Below are positions 48,046-58,269 of a stretch of DNA of 64,000 nt, one piece after another (the stretch's first letter is position 1; each line of letters opens with the position of its first letter). This DNA is from Odontocerum albicorne (Eukaryota; Arthropoda; Insecta; Trichoptera; Odontoceridae): assembly GCA_949825065.1 (NCBI GenBank), contig OX463844.1, positions 24,027,763 through 24,091,762 of the forward strand, in the 5' to 3' direction. Below the pieces are notes generated by a model that did not search any database, was not told the origin of the DNA, and was given only the letters and a program-made list of their open reading frames with translations. The position numbers and the translations under genes are program-made.

Positions 48046-48619
48046 TCAAATGTTTTCTTTGTTATATTTATATTATATATAGTTGTACAATGTTGAAGAA
48101 CACTATCAATGTGGGAATAAATAAATAAATAATAAATTTGACAACAAATTAATATGGTTAATGAAAATATTTTGAAATTAAAAGTAAAAGCAGTTCCTAG
48201 CGAATATTGATAACTGTCGGTGAATTAAAAGGGATAAGAAAGTTTGGCCATGTGGAGGGAATGAGCAATGTTAGAATGATTAATTAGATTTACAAGTCAG
48301 AAGTTCGGACTTTGTTAACTTGAAAAACTTAATTATTGTAGGACTTCTGCACGGTATTTGATGTTCTTTCATCTCGGCCGAGTTACTTAAGGACCTAGAA
48401 AAGTTTTAGACGCTAAGCCAGTTAAGACCTTTGATTTGCGGAAACACAGAAAGGCGTCTCGAAAACAAAATAAAGCTAATATTTTTTCTGCGAAAAAAGA
48501 AAATTTCTAATCGAAATGGTTTACAAAGCATTCACGGTTCATTTTATTGAGGCCATTGAAAAACTAAGCATTAAATTATACAACAATAACGTTTTTCAAG
48601 GATTTTCCCTTTTCATGGC
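48046..48619. other. AT-rich spacer with a short RTE scrap
   Basis: At about 48235-48285 AGAAAGTTTGGCCATGTGGA and GGGAATGAGCAATGTTAGAA reads RKFGHVEGMSNVRM on plus, an isolated RTE-like scrap. Otherwise nothing. Confidence 0.4.
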
Positions 48620-48722
48620 TACCACCCCTTTTTACCTTTTTTTGGTATAATTGGAAATCGAACCCGAATCAATAGTTGGAAAGTCAGCGTTTTACTAACT
48701 AGCCCATGAAGGTCGTCAGACA
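48620..48722 (-). mobile_element. SINE head, minus strand
   Basis: Reversed head: GGTATAATTGGAAATCGAAC, CCGAATCAATAGTTGGAAAG, ending ACTAGCCCATGAAGGTCGTC. It matches the head end of the copies at 52.3 and 55.7 kb. The tail is missing. Confidence 0.65.
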
Positions 48723-48889
48723 TCTCAAGTATATTTGAGTATAAAATCAATATTACTCTATATAGTTTTTTTATTATTACTCGTATTTACACGGGATTAA
48801 ACACAAAAAGATTAAATTTAAAAAAAGAGAGAAAAAACAATAAAAACAACAGCTGCCGTACATTGCATAATTGTTAACACACATGTATT

Positions 48890-49035
48890 CCAATCCGGAG
48901 GAAGACTTTTTTTAGTCTGGTTTTTACTTAAAGCTTCTTTAAACATTTTTCTGGTTGGCTGGAAGATATTGCCACTTGGCAACAAACCTGTCAGGTGGTA
49001 CTGTTCGCAACGAAAGTATTACATAATAAAATGAC
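48890..49035 (+). mobile_element. SINE body and tail, plus strand
   Basis: TTTTTAGTCTGGTTTTTACT, TCTGGTTGGCTGGAAGATAT, TGCCACTTGGCAACAAACCT and GTCAGGTGGTACTGTTCGCA. The head is missing. Confidence 0.65.
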
Positions 49036-49339
49036 AATTTAAATGTTTAGGCTTTGTTTTGTTTCTCTGTGTTCTATAACATTATATTTAGTATGCTTGC
49101 TTAACTTTTTAAGCTGACTCTGGAATACGGCGTGAGTGCTTGTAGTTGCCTCCAATTGTCGTGGGACCCTATTGTGTCGAAGACTCGTCAGACCGTGTCA
49201 CCTTTTCTATTGTATTCTGTTTAAAACAACAGGTGCAGTGGCCACCTCCACCTGACTGTAACCTTCACTTTGTAATGATAAACTGTGTGAGTTAACGTGC
49301 ATTTGTATTCTTTGTGCAATGTAATTTTATAACGGTTAT
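49036..49339. other. Spacer, unassigned
   Basis: A moderately GC-rich patch at 49120-49270 (GGACCCTATTGTGTCGAAGA, GTGGCCACCTCCACCTGACT). Not recognised. Confidence 0.35.
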
Positions 49340-49459
49340 ACTCTCCAACCTTCCTTTCTTCTGTGGTTCTCTGTTTGTTACTCTCCAACCTTCCTTTCTT
49401 CTGTGGTTCTCTGTTTGTTACTCTCCAACCTTCCTTTCTTCTGTGGTTCTCTGTTTGTT
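49340..49459. repeat. Tandem array, 40-bp unit x 3
   Basis: Three identical copies of ACTCTCCAACCTTCCTTTCT plus 20 more bases, starting at 49340, 49380 and 49420. The ORF across it is a by-product. Confidence 0.95.
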
Positions 49460-50329
49460 CTTATTTCCTTCTCTTCAAATCAGCTGGTCATTATATACTC
49501 GTAGTACACAGTCTATACTTCTTCACATACACAATGTGAAAAGTATCACCACACCTAAATATTTCTAAACTAGGTGATTGACGCGTGCTATGCACAGTTT
49601 CAGAGATTTTTCAAAACGTTTCTAAACTATTAATATCGGTGCCTGAGGACTAAAAAACAAAAAAAAAGTATTCATAAAAACAAAATTTCAACATATAATT
49701 TACACACACAAACACTGTAATGTGCGCTACACATTGAAATATCATATATCGTCGTTGTTAAGGAAAAGTCATTAATTGCATTTTAGACTTTATGGAGAAA
49801 AACGATTTTTTTCTCTACAAAATACAAAATACTGGTTGCAATGAAAATATTTACCTTGTTTGATTTATTGTATTGACCTACATGTTTATGTGTCTAATAA
49901 ACTATTTAGATACTGGAAAGATGTAGAAAAAGAAGTTTTAACACATGATGATTTTTTCCTTACAGATGAAATATGTGAGAAAGATCACTTAATGATTTTT
50001 ATACAGTTAATTTAAAAGAGAAATTTAAAGTAGAAATTGATCCGTGTTCATTCATGCATTGAAAAATAGATGAACAAAATGCAAATCCGGTGTACAACCC
50101 GATTAATATGTGATATTGCGCTGGTGAGATGCGGTCATCCCTCACATTTTTTTTGGGAAGAGAGACATCTGTCATGCTTTATGTCTATCAGTGGTAACAT
50201 CTGTTTGTTTCTTTTGGATGCTTTTTATTTCTTCTGTATGATTCATAGTTACGAAACATTTTTAATTTATGCTACATTAGATTCGATGTTGTTTTAAATT
50301 TCTATATACTTTTTTCTTCTTCTTCATCG
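49460..50329. other. AT-rich stretch, no gene seen
   Basis: No recognised feature. The ORF at 50070-50297 plus (MNKMQIRCTTRLICDIALVR...) has no known motif. Confidence 0.45.
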
Positions 50330-50690
50330 GGTGCACAAGTCTTGAACCTTTTTCCTATACTATACTCCCGGTCTCGGGCCATGTTGAATGCAGCGCTTTA
50401 AGAGGATCCTGTTAACTCCTTAATGTGATCCGTCAATCTCATAGGATACCTTCCTCTTGGTCGCCTTCCCTCAACTGTCCCCGTCATCACCAGATTCTCG
50501 AGAATTTCATGTCCATGAGATGTGAAGCATCCGCCTCCAACATAACATCTTGAAGGCATCTATTATGTTTATTTCCTTCCTTCTTATCGTCCATGTTGCC
50601 ACTCCATTCAGTACTATGGAGAATACTAGAGATTTAACTAGACGAATTTTGGTGGGTTTTCTAGATATCTCGATTAACGTTTTTATTTCG
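50330..50690 (-). mobile_element. RTE-like C-terminal fragment (family B), minus strand
   Basis: Shared phrases with the 14.95 kb copy: GTCTCGGGCCATGTTGAATG, AGAGGATCCTGTTAACTCCT, CCTCAACTGTCCCCGTCATC. On minus this corresponds to MGTVKGR..., followed by MDQIKELTGS-like text and NMARDR. Decayed. Confidence 0.6.
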
Positions 50691-51118
50691 ATTTAATGAT
50701 TGTTGATATTTTTACAGATCTTTCATTTTTAATAATATTTTTTGGTGTCATATTATGATTTGGATATCCCACGGCGCATGCCAGTCTTTATATTCTCAAC
50801 TACGAAATGTGATGTTGATCAACATGAGAGTTTTATAAAAAGAGAATATAAATATTGTGATCTATCGTGAATTTTGACAGATGTTCTCTCTTGGCAGACA
50901 AGAAACTACCAAGTTAGTAGTCTGTTGGCTGCCATCCACATTTAGCTTATTGGTTGAAATACACAATTAAACTTAAAAACCTATTGGAAATTAGGCACTC
51001 TGAACACATAATATTTACGAAAACGTCATTTCTGGGATTCTTGTCTAAAAAATTTAAATCTCTTAAGGATTTCAATACAGCAGTCGTTTGATGAAAAACA
51101 AGAAAAGTGAACAAAATA
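50691..51118. other. AT-rich spacer
   Basis: Nothing recognised. Ends at the TA (51117-51118) used by the mariner insertion. Confidence 0.5.
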
Positions 51119-52076
51119 CGAGGCATATCCAGAAAGTAAGTGTACTGAATTTTTGTAGGTTACATTTTTTTTTATTTAAACAAAAAAATTACGTGGTTAC
51201 CGTAGTACATATGTAAGCTATTTTTCGACATAGTCGCCATTCCTCTCAATGCAGGTGGTGAAGCAGGGTATCAACTTTTTGATGCCTTCCTCGAAGTAGT
51301 TTCCCGCCAGCCCCTCCGTCCACTTATCCACCTCCTCCTTTACCTCCTCGTCGGTTGAAAACCTTTTTCTACCCATGTGCAGCTTCAGGGAGGTAAAGAG
51401 ATAGTAATCTGAAGATGCTAGGTCATGGAAATGCGCGGGATGGTTCAGGACGTCCCATTTAAACGAGGCGAGCAGTTCCTTCGTGGCCTTGGCCGTGTGT
51501 GGTCTGGAATTGTCGTGCAGCAGGCAGACTCCCTTTGTCAGCATGCCTCTCCTCTTGTTCTGAATCGCCCTCCGCAATTTTTTAGGGTCTCACAGTATCT
51601 TGCAGAGTTGATGGTCTCCCCTTGAGGCATATATTCAATTAAAATTATGCCTTGACAGTCCCAAAACACGGATGCCATGATTTTCTTGGCTGAAATTGTG
51701 GTTTTGAACTTTTTGGCGGAGGGTGAAGAGGTGTGACGTGACCGTTTTTAAACTCGCGACACCACTTGTACACACTCGTACGATTCATAGCGTTATCACC
51801 ATATGCAGTTTTCACCTCATTATAAACCTCAACCGGAGGTTTTCCCTTCCAAACGAGATAACGGATGACGCCGCGTATTTCGCACTTGGCGGGATATTGG
51901 ATTGACATTTTTCACGAAACGTGTTGTCGCGTCGACACTTCTCAACGTACTGACCTCGAACCGGTCTCGTTGCGGAGGGGAAGGGTCAGGCTACACGGAA
52001 GTGTAGCCAACATGTCGAAAATAAAATCCATCCGGTCGTGAGAGCCTCAGTACACTTACTTTCTGGATACGCATAG
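51119..52076 (-). mobile_element. Mariner transposon, 958 bp, both TIRs present
   Basis: 30-bp terminal inverted repeats at 51119-51148 and 52047-52076 match at 27 of 30 positions (inner part CCAGAAAGTAAGTGTACTGA exact). TA dinucleotides flank both ends (51117-51118 and 52077-52078), the expected target duplication. The length is below the usual ~1.3 kb because the coding region has an internal deletion. With intact ends it could in principle have been mobilised in trans. Confidence 0.93.
51218..51908 (-). pseudogene. Mariner transposase, deleted and frameshifted
   Basis: Starts at 51908 (MSIQYPAKCEIRGVIRYLVW), with the first helix-turn-helix through VYKWCREFKNGH. The second HTH, linker and WVPHEL region are gone: the frame jumps directly to the catalytic domain, MASVFWDCQGIILIEYMPQG (first Asp, VFWD). 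HDNSRPHTA gives the second Asp and LASSDYYLF the third, with 34 residues between them, the D,D34D spacing of mariner. There is a frame change near 51,700 and a one-base loss in an A-run near 51,580-51,590. No functional enzyme is expected. Confidence 0.9.
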
Positions 52077-52156
52077 TATTTTGATATTGTTATTTATTAA
52101 TTGTATTACATTTTCGTTGTAAAAATTATTATCATTTTTTGTTAACTTTTTTAACC

Positions 52157-52345
52157 TGGCGAGTTTAACGCCGTGTCGCCGTGGCAATCTCTTCCAACCA
52201 ACCAGAAATATATTTTAATGGGTCCTAAGGGAAAACCAGACTTGAATCTCATTTTTTTGATCTGGGTTTCAATGGGGAATGAGCCCGCAACCTCCGGATC
52301 GGCAGAGAAGCGTCTTACCACCAGACCATGGAGGTCGTCTAAATT
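52157..52345 (-). mobile_element. tRNA-headed SINE, minus strand
   Basis: Tail CGCCGTGTCGCCGTGGCAAT, CTCTTCCAACCAACCAGAAA; body GGGAAAACCAGACTTGAATC; reversed head AATGAGCCCGCAACCTCCGG ending CCAGACCATGGAGGTCGTCT. Complete by comparison with 55.5 kb. Confidence 0.8.
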
Positions 52346-52548
52346 AGAACCGAGCGGGTTATTGCCATGTGTTATTTCACTTAAAACTTGTTTAACACCT
52401 TTCTCTTCACTAGAATGGTGTTAAACAAGTTTTAAGTGAAAACAATAGACTGAAATCCTTTTAAAAAAATTGGGTACCAATGCAAATCGAACACGCAAAC
52501 CCCGAGCTGGAAGAAAGGTATCCTGTCAACTAGATCATGTACTTCACC
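52346..52548 (-). mobile_element. SINE, minus strand, rearranged by an internal hairpin
   Basis: Starts with the SINE tail end (CGAGCGGGTTATTGCCATGTG). The expected GGCAATCTCTTCC segment is then replaced by an inverted copy of the body. Normal sequence resumes (AGTGAAAACAATAGACTGAA, ATTGGGTACCAATGCAAATC) to the reversed head (CGAACACGCAAACCCCGAGC ... CTAGATCATG). It lies directly beside the previous SINE in the same orientation. Confidence 0.7.
52375..52441. repeat. Perfect inverted repeat, 25-bp arms
   Basis: Arms 52375-52399 and 52417-52441 are exact complements around a 17-nt loop. The right arm (GGTGTTAAACAAGTTTTAAG...) is the normal SINE body, so the left arm is the added copy. Confidence 0.95.
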
Positions 52549-52653
52549 AACTTTGCTAGAAATACAGATTTAACTTGACTGAAAATGAAATAAAAATACG
52601 GTTAATGATATTTTTTCTTCACCAGCACCTTGATGCTGCCATTTTAAGGATGT
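52549..52653. other. Short spacer
   Basis: AT-rich with GCACCTTGATGCTGCCATTT before the array. No gene. Confidence 0.4.
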
Positions 52654-53038
52654 TTTTTGAGCCCGTTTGATGAAGTGGTTATAAGAAGGGAATACTTTAG
52701 CAATATACTTTTTGAGCCCGTTTGATGAAGTGGTTATAAGAAGGGAATACTTTTGCAATATACTTTTTGAGCCCGTTTGATGAAGTGGTTATAAGAAGGG
52801 AATACTTTTGCAATATACTTTTTGAGCTCGTTTGATGAAGTGGTTATAAGAAGGGAATACTTTTGCAATATACTTTTTGATCCCGTTTAATTAAGTGGTT
52901 ATAAGAAGGGAATGCTTTTGCAATATACTTTTTGAGCCCGTTTGATGAAGTGGTTATAAGAAGGGAATACTTTTGCAATATACTTTTTGAGCCCGTTTGA
53001 TGAAGTGGTTATAAGAAGGGAATACTTTTGCAATATAC
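52654..53038. repeat. Tandem array, 55-bp unit x 7
   Basis: Copies start at 52654, 52709, 52764, 52819, 52874, 52929 and 52984 (TTTTTGAGCCCGTTTGATGA...). Copy 5 carries several changes (GATCCCGTTTAATTAAG), others almost none, so the array has been homogenised around one older copy. Confidence 0.97.
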
Positions 53039-53599
53039 TTTTTTACTTAATTTAATTACGCCTTTTATTTTAACAAAAACATTTTTTTGATTAACAAAAT
53101 TATAAAACGTACTCATATTTTAGGAAAATTATTTTAATGCGGTCTTTATCATTTCATTCATTTTCAATAAAAAAAGAGTAAATACATAAACCATATTAAG
53201 CAACGAAGGTTCATTTATGGTTTACATCTAATTGAACTAATACGTGTATTATTCCTAACATCCTTTAAAAAGTTCACTCATAAAAAGTGGAATTTCCTTG
53301 AATGGTGAGTATTGAAAGTTCTGCCTGGTCAGTATAAGGTCCGGAATTCCGTTAAAGCGAGATAATATTGCTATCGGAATTGGAAATTTATGTACTGGAA
53401 TGTCCGGAACTTATCGTTAATCAATATTGGACCAAACTCTGCTTTAATTTATTCCACAGAATAATATCGTGGAATTTATTTGTTCTCTTAAAATATGTTC
53501 CAGTGTTTGGAACAGCTGTTGAAAATGTTCTTTCTTAATTTAATAACACTGCATGTGTTCTGTTTCAAGTGTATTACCTTTCGTTATATACAGTACAAC
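53039..53599. other. AT-rich stretch, no gene seen
   Basis: Nothing recognised. Confidence 0.5.
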
Positions 53600-53735
53600 G
53601 AGACAGGTTTATTGCCACGTGAGAATCTCTTCCCATCAACCAAAAATATGTTAAAGAAGTCTCAAGAGAGAACCAGACTGGAACCCTTTTATTTTAAATA
53701 AATTTTGTCCCAACGGGAATCAAACCCGGAACTTT
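53600..53735 (-). mobile_element. SINE tail and body, minus strand
   Basis: ACAGGTTTATTGCCACGTGA, GAATCTCTTCCCATCAACCA, AGAGAACCAGACTGGAACCC, then CAACGGGAATCAAACCCGGA, after which the head is lost. Confidence 0.7.
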
Positions 53736-53814
53736 CAAAACAGTTTTTGAATTCAAGAGATTTATTCAAGTTTTTGAAGACCATAGTTGGTGCAAAGAAA
53801 TTAGACAGCACCCA

Positions 53815-54540
53815 TTAATTGTATAAAATTCTACAGTCTTTATCGGTTAAATTTCGGGAAATAATAGGAGCATGTTTTTTTATTGATCTCGACCTTGATC
53901 TACTCGCTGCTGAATAAAGGTATCTTTCAAAGATTTTCCCGTTTGTGGTCTCTTGATTTTCTTGGCCACGTTTTTTACATTTATCTTGGAGTCTTTTCTT
54001 TGGTCTAATTGTAACTCGTAACATGCAATCTGTGGTATTTTTAGTTCATCTGTTATTATTCTTTCACGCAACGTGTCCTGCTCATTTCCATTGGGTTTTG
54101 AGTATCCTTCCTACTATGTTTGAGCCCTTTGTTATTTCTGTACTATATATGTCTTTCGAAAATACTCCAATCCATTTGTATTCTTCTGTTTTTTTCCTGA
54201 TCATATTTCCATTATCTGATAGTTGCTGTTCAAAATAAATAGTGTAGGAACTTCTAAGGCTACGATCGATTTTAATTTGTTTCCATAATATACAAGTATA
54301 TTGGTTGAACAATACATTAGTTTTGGTGTGATTCATTTTTAAGTTGTCTTGATTACCGACTTAGTTGAGGCCCTGAATAATCCTTTCTAGTTCTTCTCTT
54401 GTTCTACTTAATTCTTACTGTTATAATATCATCGGTGAATCTAAAATTTGAGGGATATTCTGCATCATACCCACATCTTCCCAATTGAAGTTCTTATTGT
54501 CCTAGTTCTAGGGAATATTAATATAAGTTCTCAAATATAT
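53815..54540 (-). mobile_element. RTE-like RT fragment, minus strand
   Basis: Minus-strand text: NLKMNHTKTNVLFNQYTCIL (about 54,290-54,345), the post-palm K(M)N..KT.V(L/M)FN motif. Then DNGNMIRKKTEEYKWIGVFS, VGRILKTQWK and, toward the end, RPKKRLQDKCKKRGQENQET and YLYSAASRSRSR. The order agrees with an RTE-like RT through to the C-terminus. Frame breaks are present around 54,060 and 53,900. It abuts another RTE copy at 54,541 in the same orientation. Confidence 0.6.
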
Positions 54541-55300
54541 GTTTCTTCATTCATTCCACGTGCCCAAACCATCTCAAAGTGGTCTTGTTCACCTTGCTCA
54601 ACATACCATCCTTAAGTTCACACTCATTTCTAATCACTACAATGCGTATTCTGTCATACTCACCCCATGTGTTCTTCTAATTGCACGCATTTCTACAGTA
54701 TTTATTCGTCTCTTTTCAGTCTTCTTCCGCGTCCAGGTTTCACTACCACCCATCAAAGTTGGTACTAAAATACTGTTGTGGACTATTATCTTGACAGATT
54801 TTAATACAGCCCGGTTCGAGTTTATATGTTTTTATGCCCCATTGCCTTTGTTTCCTATCACTAAACGCCATTTGAAATTCATCGTAACTTCCATTATCTG
54901 AGAAAATACTATGTAAATAGCGGAGTTTACTAATTTGCTCTAATCTTTCATTCACACACATGCCGCATTAACTTATCCATTCACCACACATGCCGCATTA
55001 ACTTATCCATTCACCATAAATGCCGCATGAACTTATCCATTCACCACACATGCCGCATTAACTTATCCATTCACCACACATTATTATCATTTACTTATCA
55101 TTTCACACTTTTCTATCACCATGACTTTGGATTTTGCAAAGTTTATTCTCAGATTTTTTCTATTTACTTTTATCATAAAATTTGCTTGTCACACTGTAAA
55201 TCATCTTCACTCTCCGCTAACATTACAATGTCTCCAACGTACAACATTCCGCTGTCATTTCCAAAAATGTTAATTTGTCATTGTATGTTATAGTATTGTA
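54541..55300 (-). mobile_element. RTE-like RT fragment (family A) with YVGD, minus strand
   Basis: Minus strand: SGMLYVGDIVMLAESEDDLQ places the RT palm at 55230-55241, where the usual YADD reads YVGD (the first catalytic Asp position is changed). Then VNERLEQISKLRYLHSIFSD (54,900-54,960) and the C-terminal part, whose nucleotide text matches 44.2 and 59.2 kb (TCCGCGTCCAGGTTTCACTA). A 30-bp tandem array interrupts it. Dead copy. Confidence 0.75.
54953..55080. repeat. Tandem array, 30-bp unit x 4
   Basis: TGCCGCATTAACTTATCCAT starts at 54961, 54991, 55021 and 55051, each followed by TCACCACACA. Copy 3 has two changes. The array lies within an RTE fragment. Confidence 0.95.
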
Positions 55301-55509
55301 AGGGGGTTTTTGGATAGAAAAAGTCAGATCATATAAAAAACTTTATTTATTTGAAAAATAATGAATATTACAACTATAAAAAACGATTACATCGATTTGG
55401 TAATTAATGGATATGCTACAGTCTCTTAACATTTTGAGGTACAGTTTTAAAATCGAAAAAAAAATATTTTTCCCTAAATCTTTGAAAGGTATTATATTAC
55501 ACATACATT
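55301..55509. other. AT-rich spacer
   Basis: Nothing recognised; AAGGGGGTTTTTGG at 55300 could mark an element edge but has no partner that I found. Confidence 0.4.
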
Positions 55510-55703
55510 GCGTACAGTACAACCTGGCGGGCCTATTACCATGTGACAATCTATTCCGATAAACTAAACATATATTAAAGAGGCCTTAAGTAAAAACTAG
55601 ACGGGAATCCGTTTTTTTAAAATTCTGGGTTCCAATAGAAATCGTACCCGCAATCCCCGAGTCAGAAGACAGAAGTCTTACCAATTAGGCCACGGAGATC
55701 GTC
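55510..55703 (-). mobile_element. tRNA-headed SINE, minus strand
   Basis: ACAACCTGGCGGGCCTATTA, TGTGACAATCTATTCCGATA, TAAAAACTAGACGGGAATCC, TTCTGGGTTCCAATAGAAAT, then the reversed head CGTACCCGCAATCCCCGAGT, TCTTACCAATTAGGCCACGG. Complete. It lies 200 bp downstream of the piggyBac ORF. Confidence 0.8.
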
Positions 55704-55902
55704 TTTGTATGTTCGTCGAAATCAAATTGTTGAGACATGACAATGAGGAATGGATGTTTAAATATGTAAGCTAATCAGTAAACCAACAAAATTACATAGA
55801 ATAAACATAACACTATTTTTGAAAAGATATACATTTTACATATGTCTAGTAACATGAAAAATAAAAATATTTCATTATTGAAAAGAAAATGTTCTTCTAA
55901 AT

Positions 55903-57717
55903 TTAAGTATGAAGATCAAAGAAACAGTCGAAGCAGTATGCAGGACTTCCTACACACCCTGTACATTCGTAAATCGTATTCTGTCTTTTTTTATTTTTAG
56001 TGCAGTTCTTGCAATCTCTTCTGGCAGTTGCATTTACTTTTTTTCCACCTCTTTCTACTTCGGTACTTTTAGTTATCTTTGTCAGTCTGTGAGGTAATTT
56101 TAGAGCAATAGATGTTGAGACAATTCTATTTTGATTTTCAGGTAACAACTTCTCTAGTATATGCAAGCGGAAGTCATATAAGCTCATTGCTGAAGTCAGC
56201 TGTTCGGAGAACTTATTATATAAAAAGTGTGCGTTGATAAGACTCATCTGCAGAGTATGAATAAATAACTGCTTGTACCATCTCATCGTCTTTCTATTAC
56301 ATGGATAATACGTGAGCATTCTATCCTGAAGATCTACCCCTGACATGTTTTTGTTATAATTTACAATGGCAGTTGGTTTGAGGCTGACATTGCCGCGTCT
56401 GTTAGTTGTTTGCTGCATTTCATCACCAAACTCAGTTGAAATATACAAAGTGTAACCAACGTCTTTCCACTTGCCAACGTGAACCCCGTTCAAAAATAAT
56501 GATTTGTTTTCTTCTTTTTTGAGGTTTGCAGATGTCACATTTATAGGATTGTCCTTTCGATTTTTTTCCAGTGTGCCAGTACAATAAGTATTTCTATCGA
56601 GTAATTTCACTGCTAGTCCATACGAGTTGTAAAGATTATCCATGTAAACAGAGTGACCCACATCCAGTTTCTCTTCAAGTAACTTGAAAACTATCTTCTC
56701 GGTGTAGGTTTCATCGGATATTTTATCTGAAGAACCACCGTACACAGAACATTTCAGAATAGTTCCATCAGGCTCAGCGAGAACGTAAAGTCTCATCCCG
56801 TACTTGTGTCTTTTTCTTTTTATATTTTGACGGAAAAGCAGTCGACCACGCCATAACATCATCGATTCATCCAAAGACAGTTGCTTTCCGGGATAGTATA
56901 TAGTATTCATTTTTGAGTTGAAATGATTAATAACAGGATGAATTTTTGCTAAACGACCATCACAACTTTCATTTGAGTTAAAATGCAAACATCGTAATAT
57001 TAGTAGAAATCTGTTTCGCGACATGTAATTAGAAAAGCATTTAAGGTTGAACAAGTAATGAGTCTTCCAATAGTCATTCATTCTATTCATTTGAATAGTG
57101 CCGGTGTGTAGTATGAGCCCCAAAAACGTTTTGAGCTCTTCCATAGTCAAATCTTTCCAATTTGATATTCGTGCTTTGGGGGTCACATTTGAGCTCTGTT
57201 TTACCTTAACAGCATACTTGTTGGTCTCTTCAACAATCATTTTCAGATAGTCTTCATCAATAAAAAGCGCAAAAAACTCATACGGATCTTTTGGTGTTGG
57301 TACAAGTAATTTCTGCTCTTTGGTGAAAGAAATACTTTTCATACCATCGCTGTTAGTAGTCCAATCTTGTATTGGTTCTTTCAGAGATGAATCAATATTT
57401 TTGTGATTGTGAAGATCTTCTAATGGTGGCTGGAATGCAGGTGATGAAATATCTGTTGGTATTTGAGGAGATGTGAATAGATGAGGAATAGGTGACTTTA
57501 TTGGAAAAAATCGAGTATACTTATATTCTAAATCAGGTTTACTCTCCATGTCTGTATCACTGTGCTTCATAACTTGCTCTTCATCACTGCTAAACAAATC
57601 CTCAAGTTCTTCTCTTTCAATTTTAATTTCATCATTTGCCAATTTCTGTATTTTTGCGGCGGATTTTGACTGTAAAGCCGAATTTTTGCGCTTAGATGTA
57701 CTCGGTAGATTTTCCAT
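55903..57717 (-). CDS. piggyBac-type transposase, intact ORF (604 aa)
   Basis: The nuclear DDD transposase of the piggyBac superfamily, which excises and inserts DNA at TTAA. Length is close to the usual ~590-600. ATG at 57717 is preceded in frame by TAA 27 bases upstream, supporting this start. Residues 1-125 form an acidic, low-complexity N-terminus (ELEDLFSSDEEQVM). From about 140 comes the conserved core (PYEFFALFIDEDYLKMIVEE). Candidate catalytic aspartates are D283 (SLDESMMLW), D360 (VYMDNLYNS) and D462 (SGVDLQDRM), matching the family's three Asp blocks. W480 lies in NRKTMRWYKQLF. The C-terminus has a cysteine-rich zinc finger (C569, C572, C585, C588, C595, C598, with H603). No stop or frameshift is seen. 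I found no CCC/GGG-ended TIRs with TTAA nearby, so it is either a recent element with ends I missed or a domesticated gene. Confidence 0.95.
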   Translation of the reverse strand: MENLPSTSKRKNSALQSKSAAKIQKLANDEIKIEREELEDLFSSDEEQVMKHSDTDMESKPDLEYKYTRFFPIKSPIPHLFTSPQIPTDISSPAFQPPLEDLHNHKNIDSSLKEPIQDWTTNSDGMKSISFTKEQKLLVPTPKDPYEFFALFIDEDYLKMIVEETNKYAVKVKQSSNVTPKARISNWKDLTMEELKTFLGLILHTGTIQMNRMNDYWKTHYLFNLKCFSNYMSRNRFLLILRCLHFNSNESCDGRLAKIHPVINHFNSKMNTIYYPGKQLSLDESMMLWRGRLLFRQNIKRKRHKYGMRLYVLAEPDGTILKCSVYGGSSDKISDETYTEKIVFKLLEEKLDVGHSVYMDNLYNSYGLAVKLLDRNTYCTGTLEKNRKDNPINVTSANLKKEENKSLFLNGVHVGKWKDVGYTLYISTEFGDEMQQTTNRRGNVSLKPTAIVNYNKNMSGVDLQDRMLTYYPCNRKTMRWYKQLFIHTLQMSLINAHFLYNKFSEQLTSAMSLYDFRLHILEKLLPENQNRIVSTSIALKLPHRLTKITKSTEVERGGKKVNATARRDCKNCTKNKKRQNTIYECTGCVGSPAYCFDCFFDLHT

Positions 57718-58269
57718 ATTAGGGAGAAAACAAGGGTTACCTTAAAACAGACTCACGATTAACAAAAAATCACAATATTTAAAATCAAGCCCACTTTGCG
57801 TAATTATATACTGTCCACGTATGACCGCGAGAAATACATCCACTTGCCGATGTGGTCGGGGATATACTGACTCATACAAGTTACTGCAGCTCGCCACGCT
57901 ATATGGCGTGGGCGGTTCCTAGTGTGTGTCTTATAACATGCAATATTGCGTGATTGGCCTCAAACGTGTTAGTAAATTCTATGGGAATAACTGAGTCACT
58001 TCACAGGGCAGCATGAGTGATCCATATTTGTATTATTATTTTTAGAATTTTTAACTATTTAAATTTTTATTACACTATACTTTCTTGTGAGAGACAATTC
58101 AGTCTCTAAATGACTGACCAAATAAAATGTGTGTTATGTTAAAAAAGTTAAAAGAAATGTAACATTTTATTTAATAGCTCCCACATTTCAAAAAAATGCA
58201 TATGTCTGAAGTTATTCATATTCAAACACCTCCAAAAGCTAGACGGAAAAAATGTACGTGCTACATGGG
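57718..58269. promoter_or_regulatory. Region upstream of the piggyBac ORF, CpG-containing
   Basis: 57800-57960 is GC-richer than the flanks (ACCGCGAGAAATAC, CGATGTGGTCGGGGATATAC) and has a hairpin CCACGC-tatatg-GCGTGG around 57893-57911. As the 5' side of the minus-strand ORF it is a plausible promoter or transposon end. No TATA box position or TIR can be fixed. Beyond 57,970 it is AT-rich. Confidence 0.3.

Noticed and set aside
49314..49568. 84-codon ORF with repeated LPFFCGSLFVTLQP-like text
   Set aside because: It is produced by the 40-bp tandem array; no further evidence of coding.
55300..58150. piggyBac TIRs with TTAA
   Set aside because: I looked for TTAACCC/GGGTTAA pairs on both sides of the ORF and found none I could defend.
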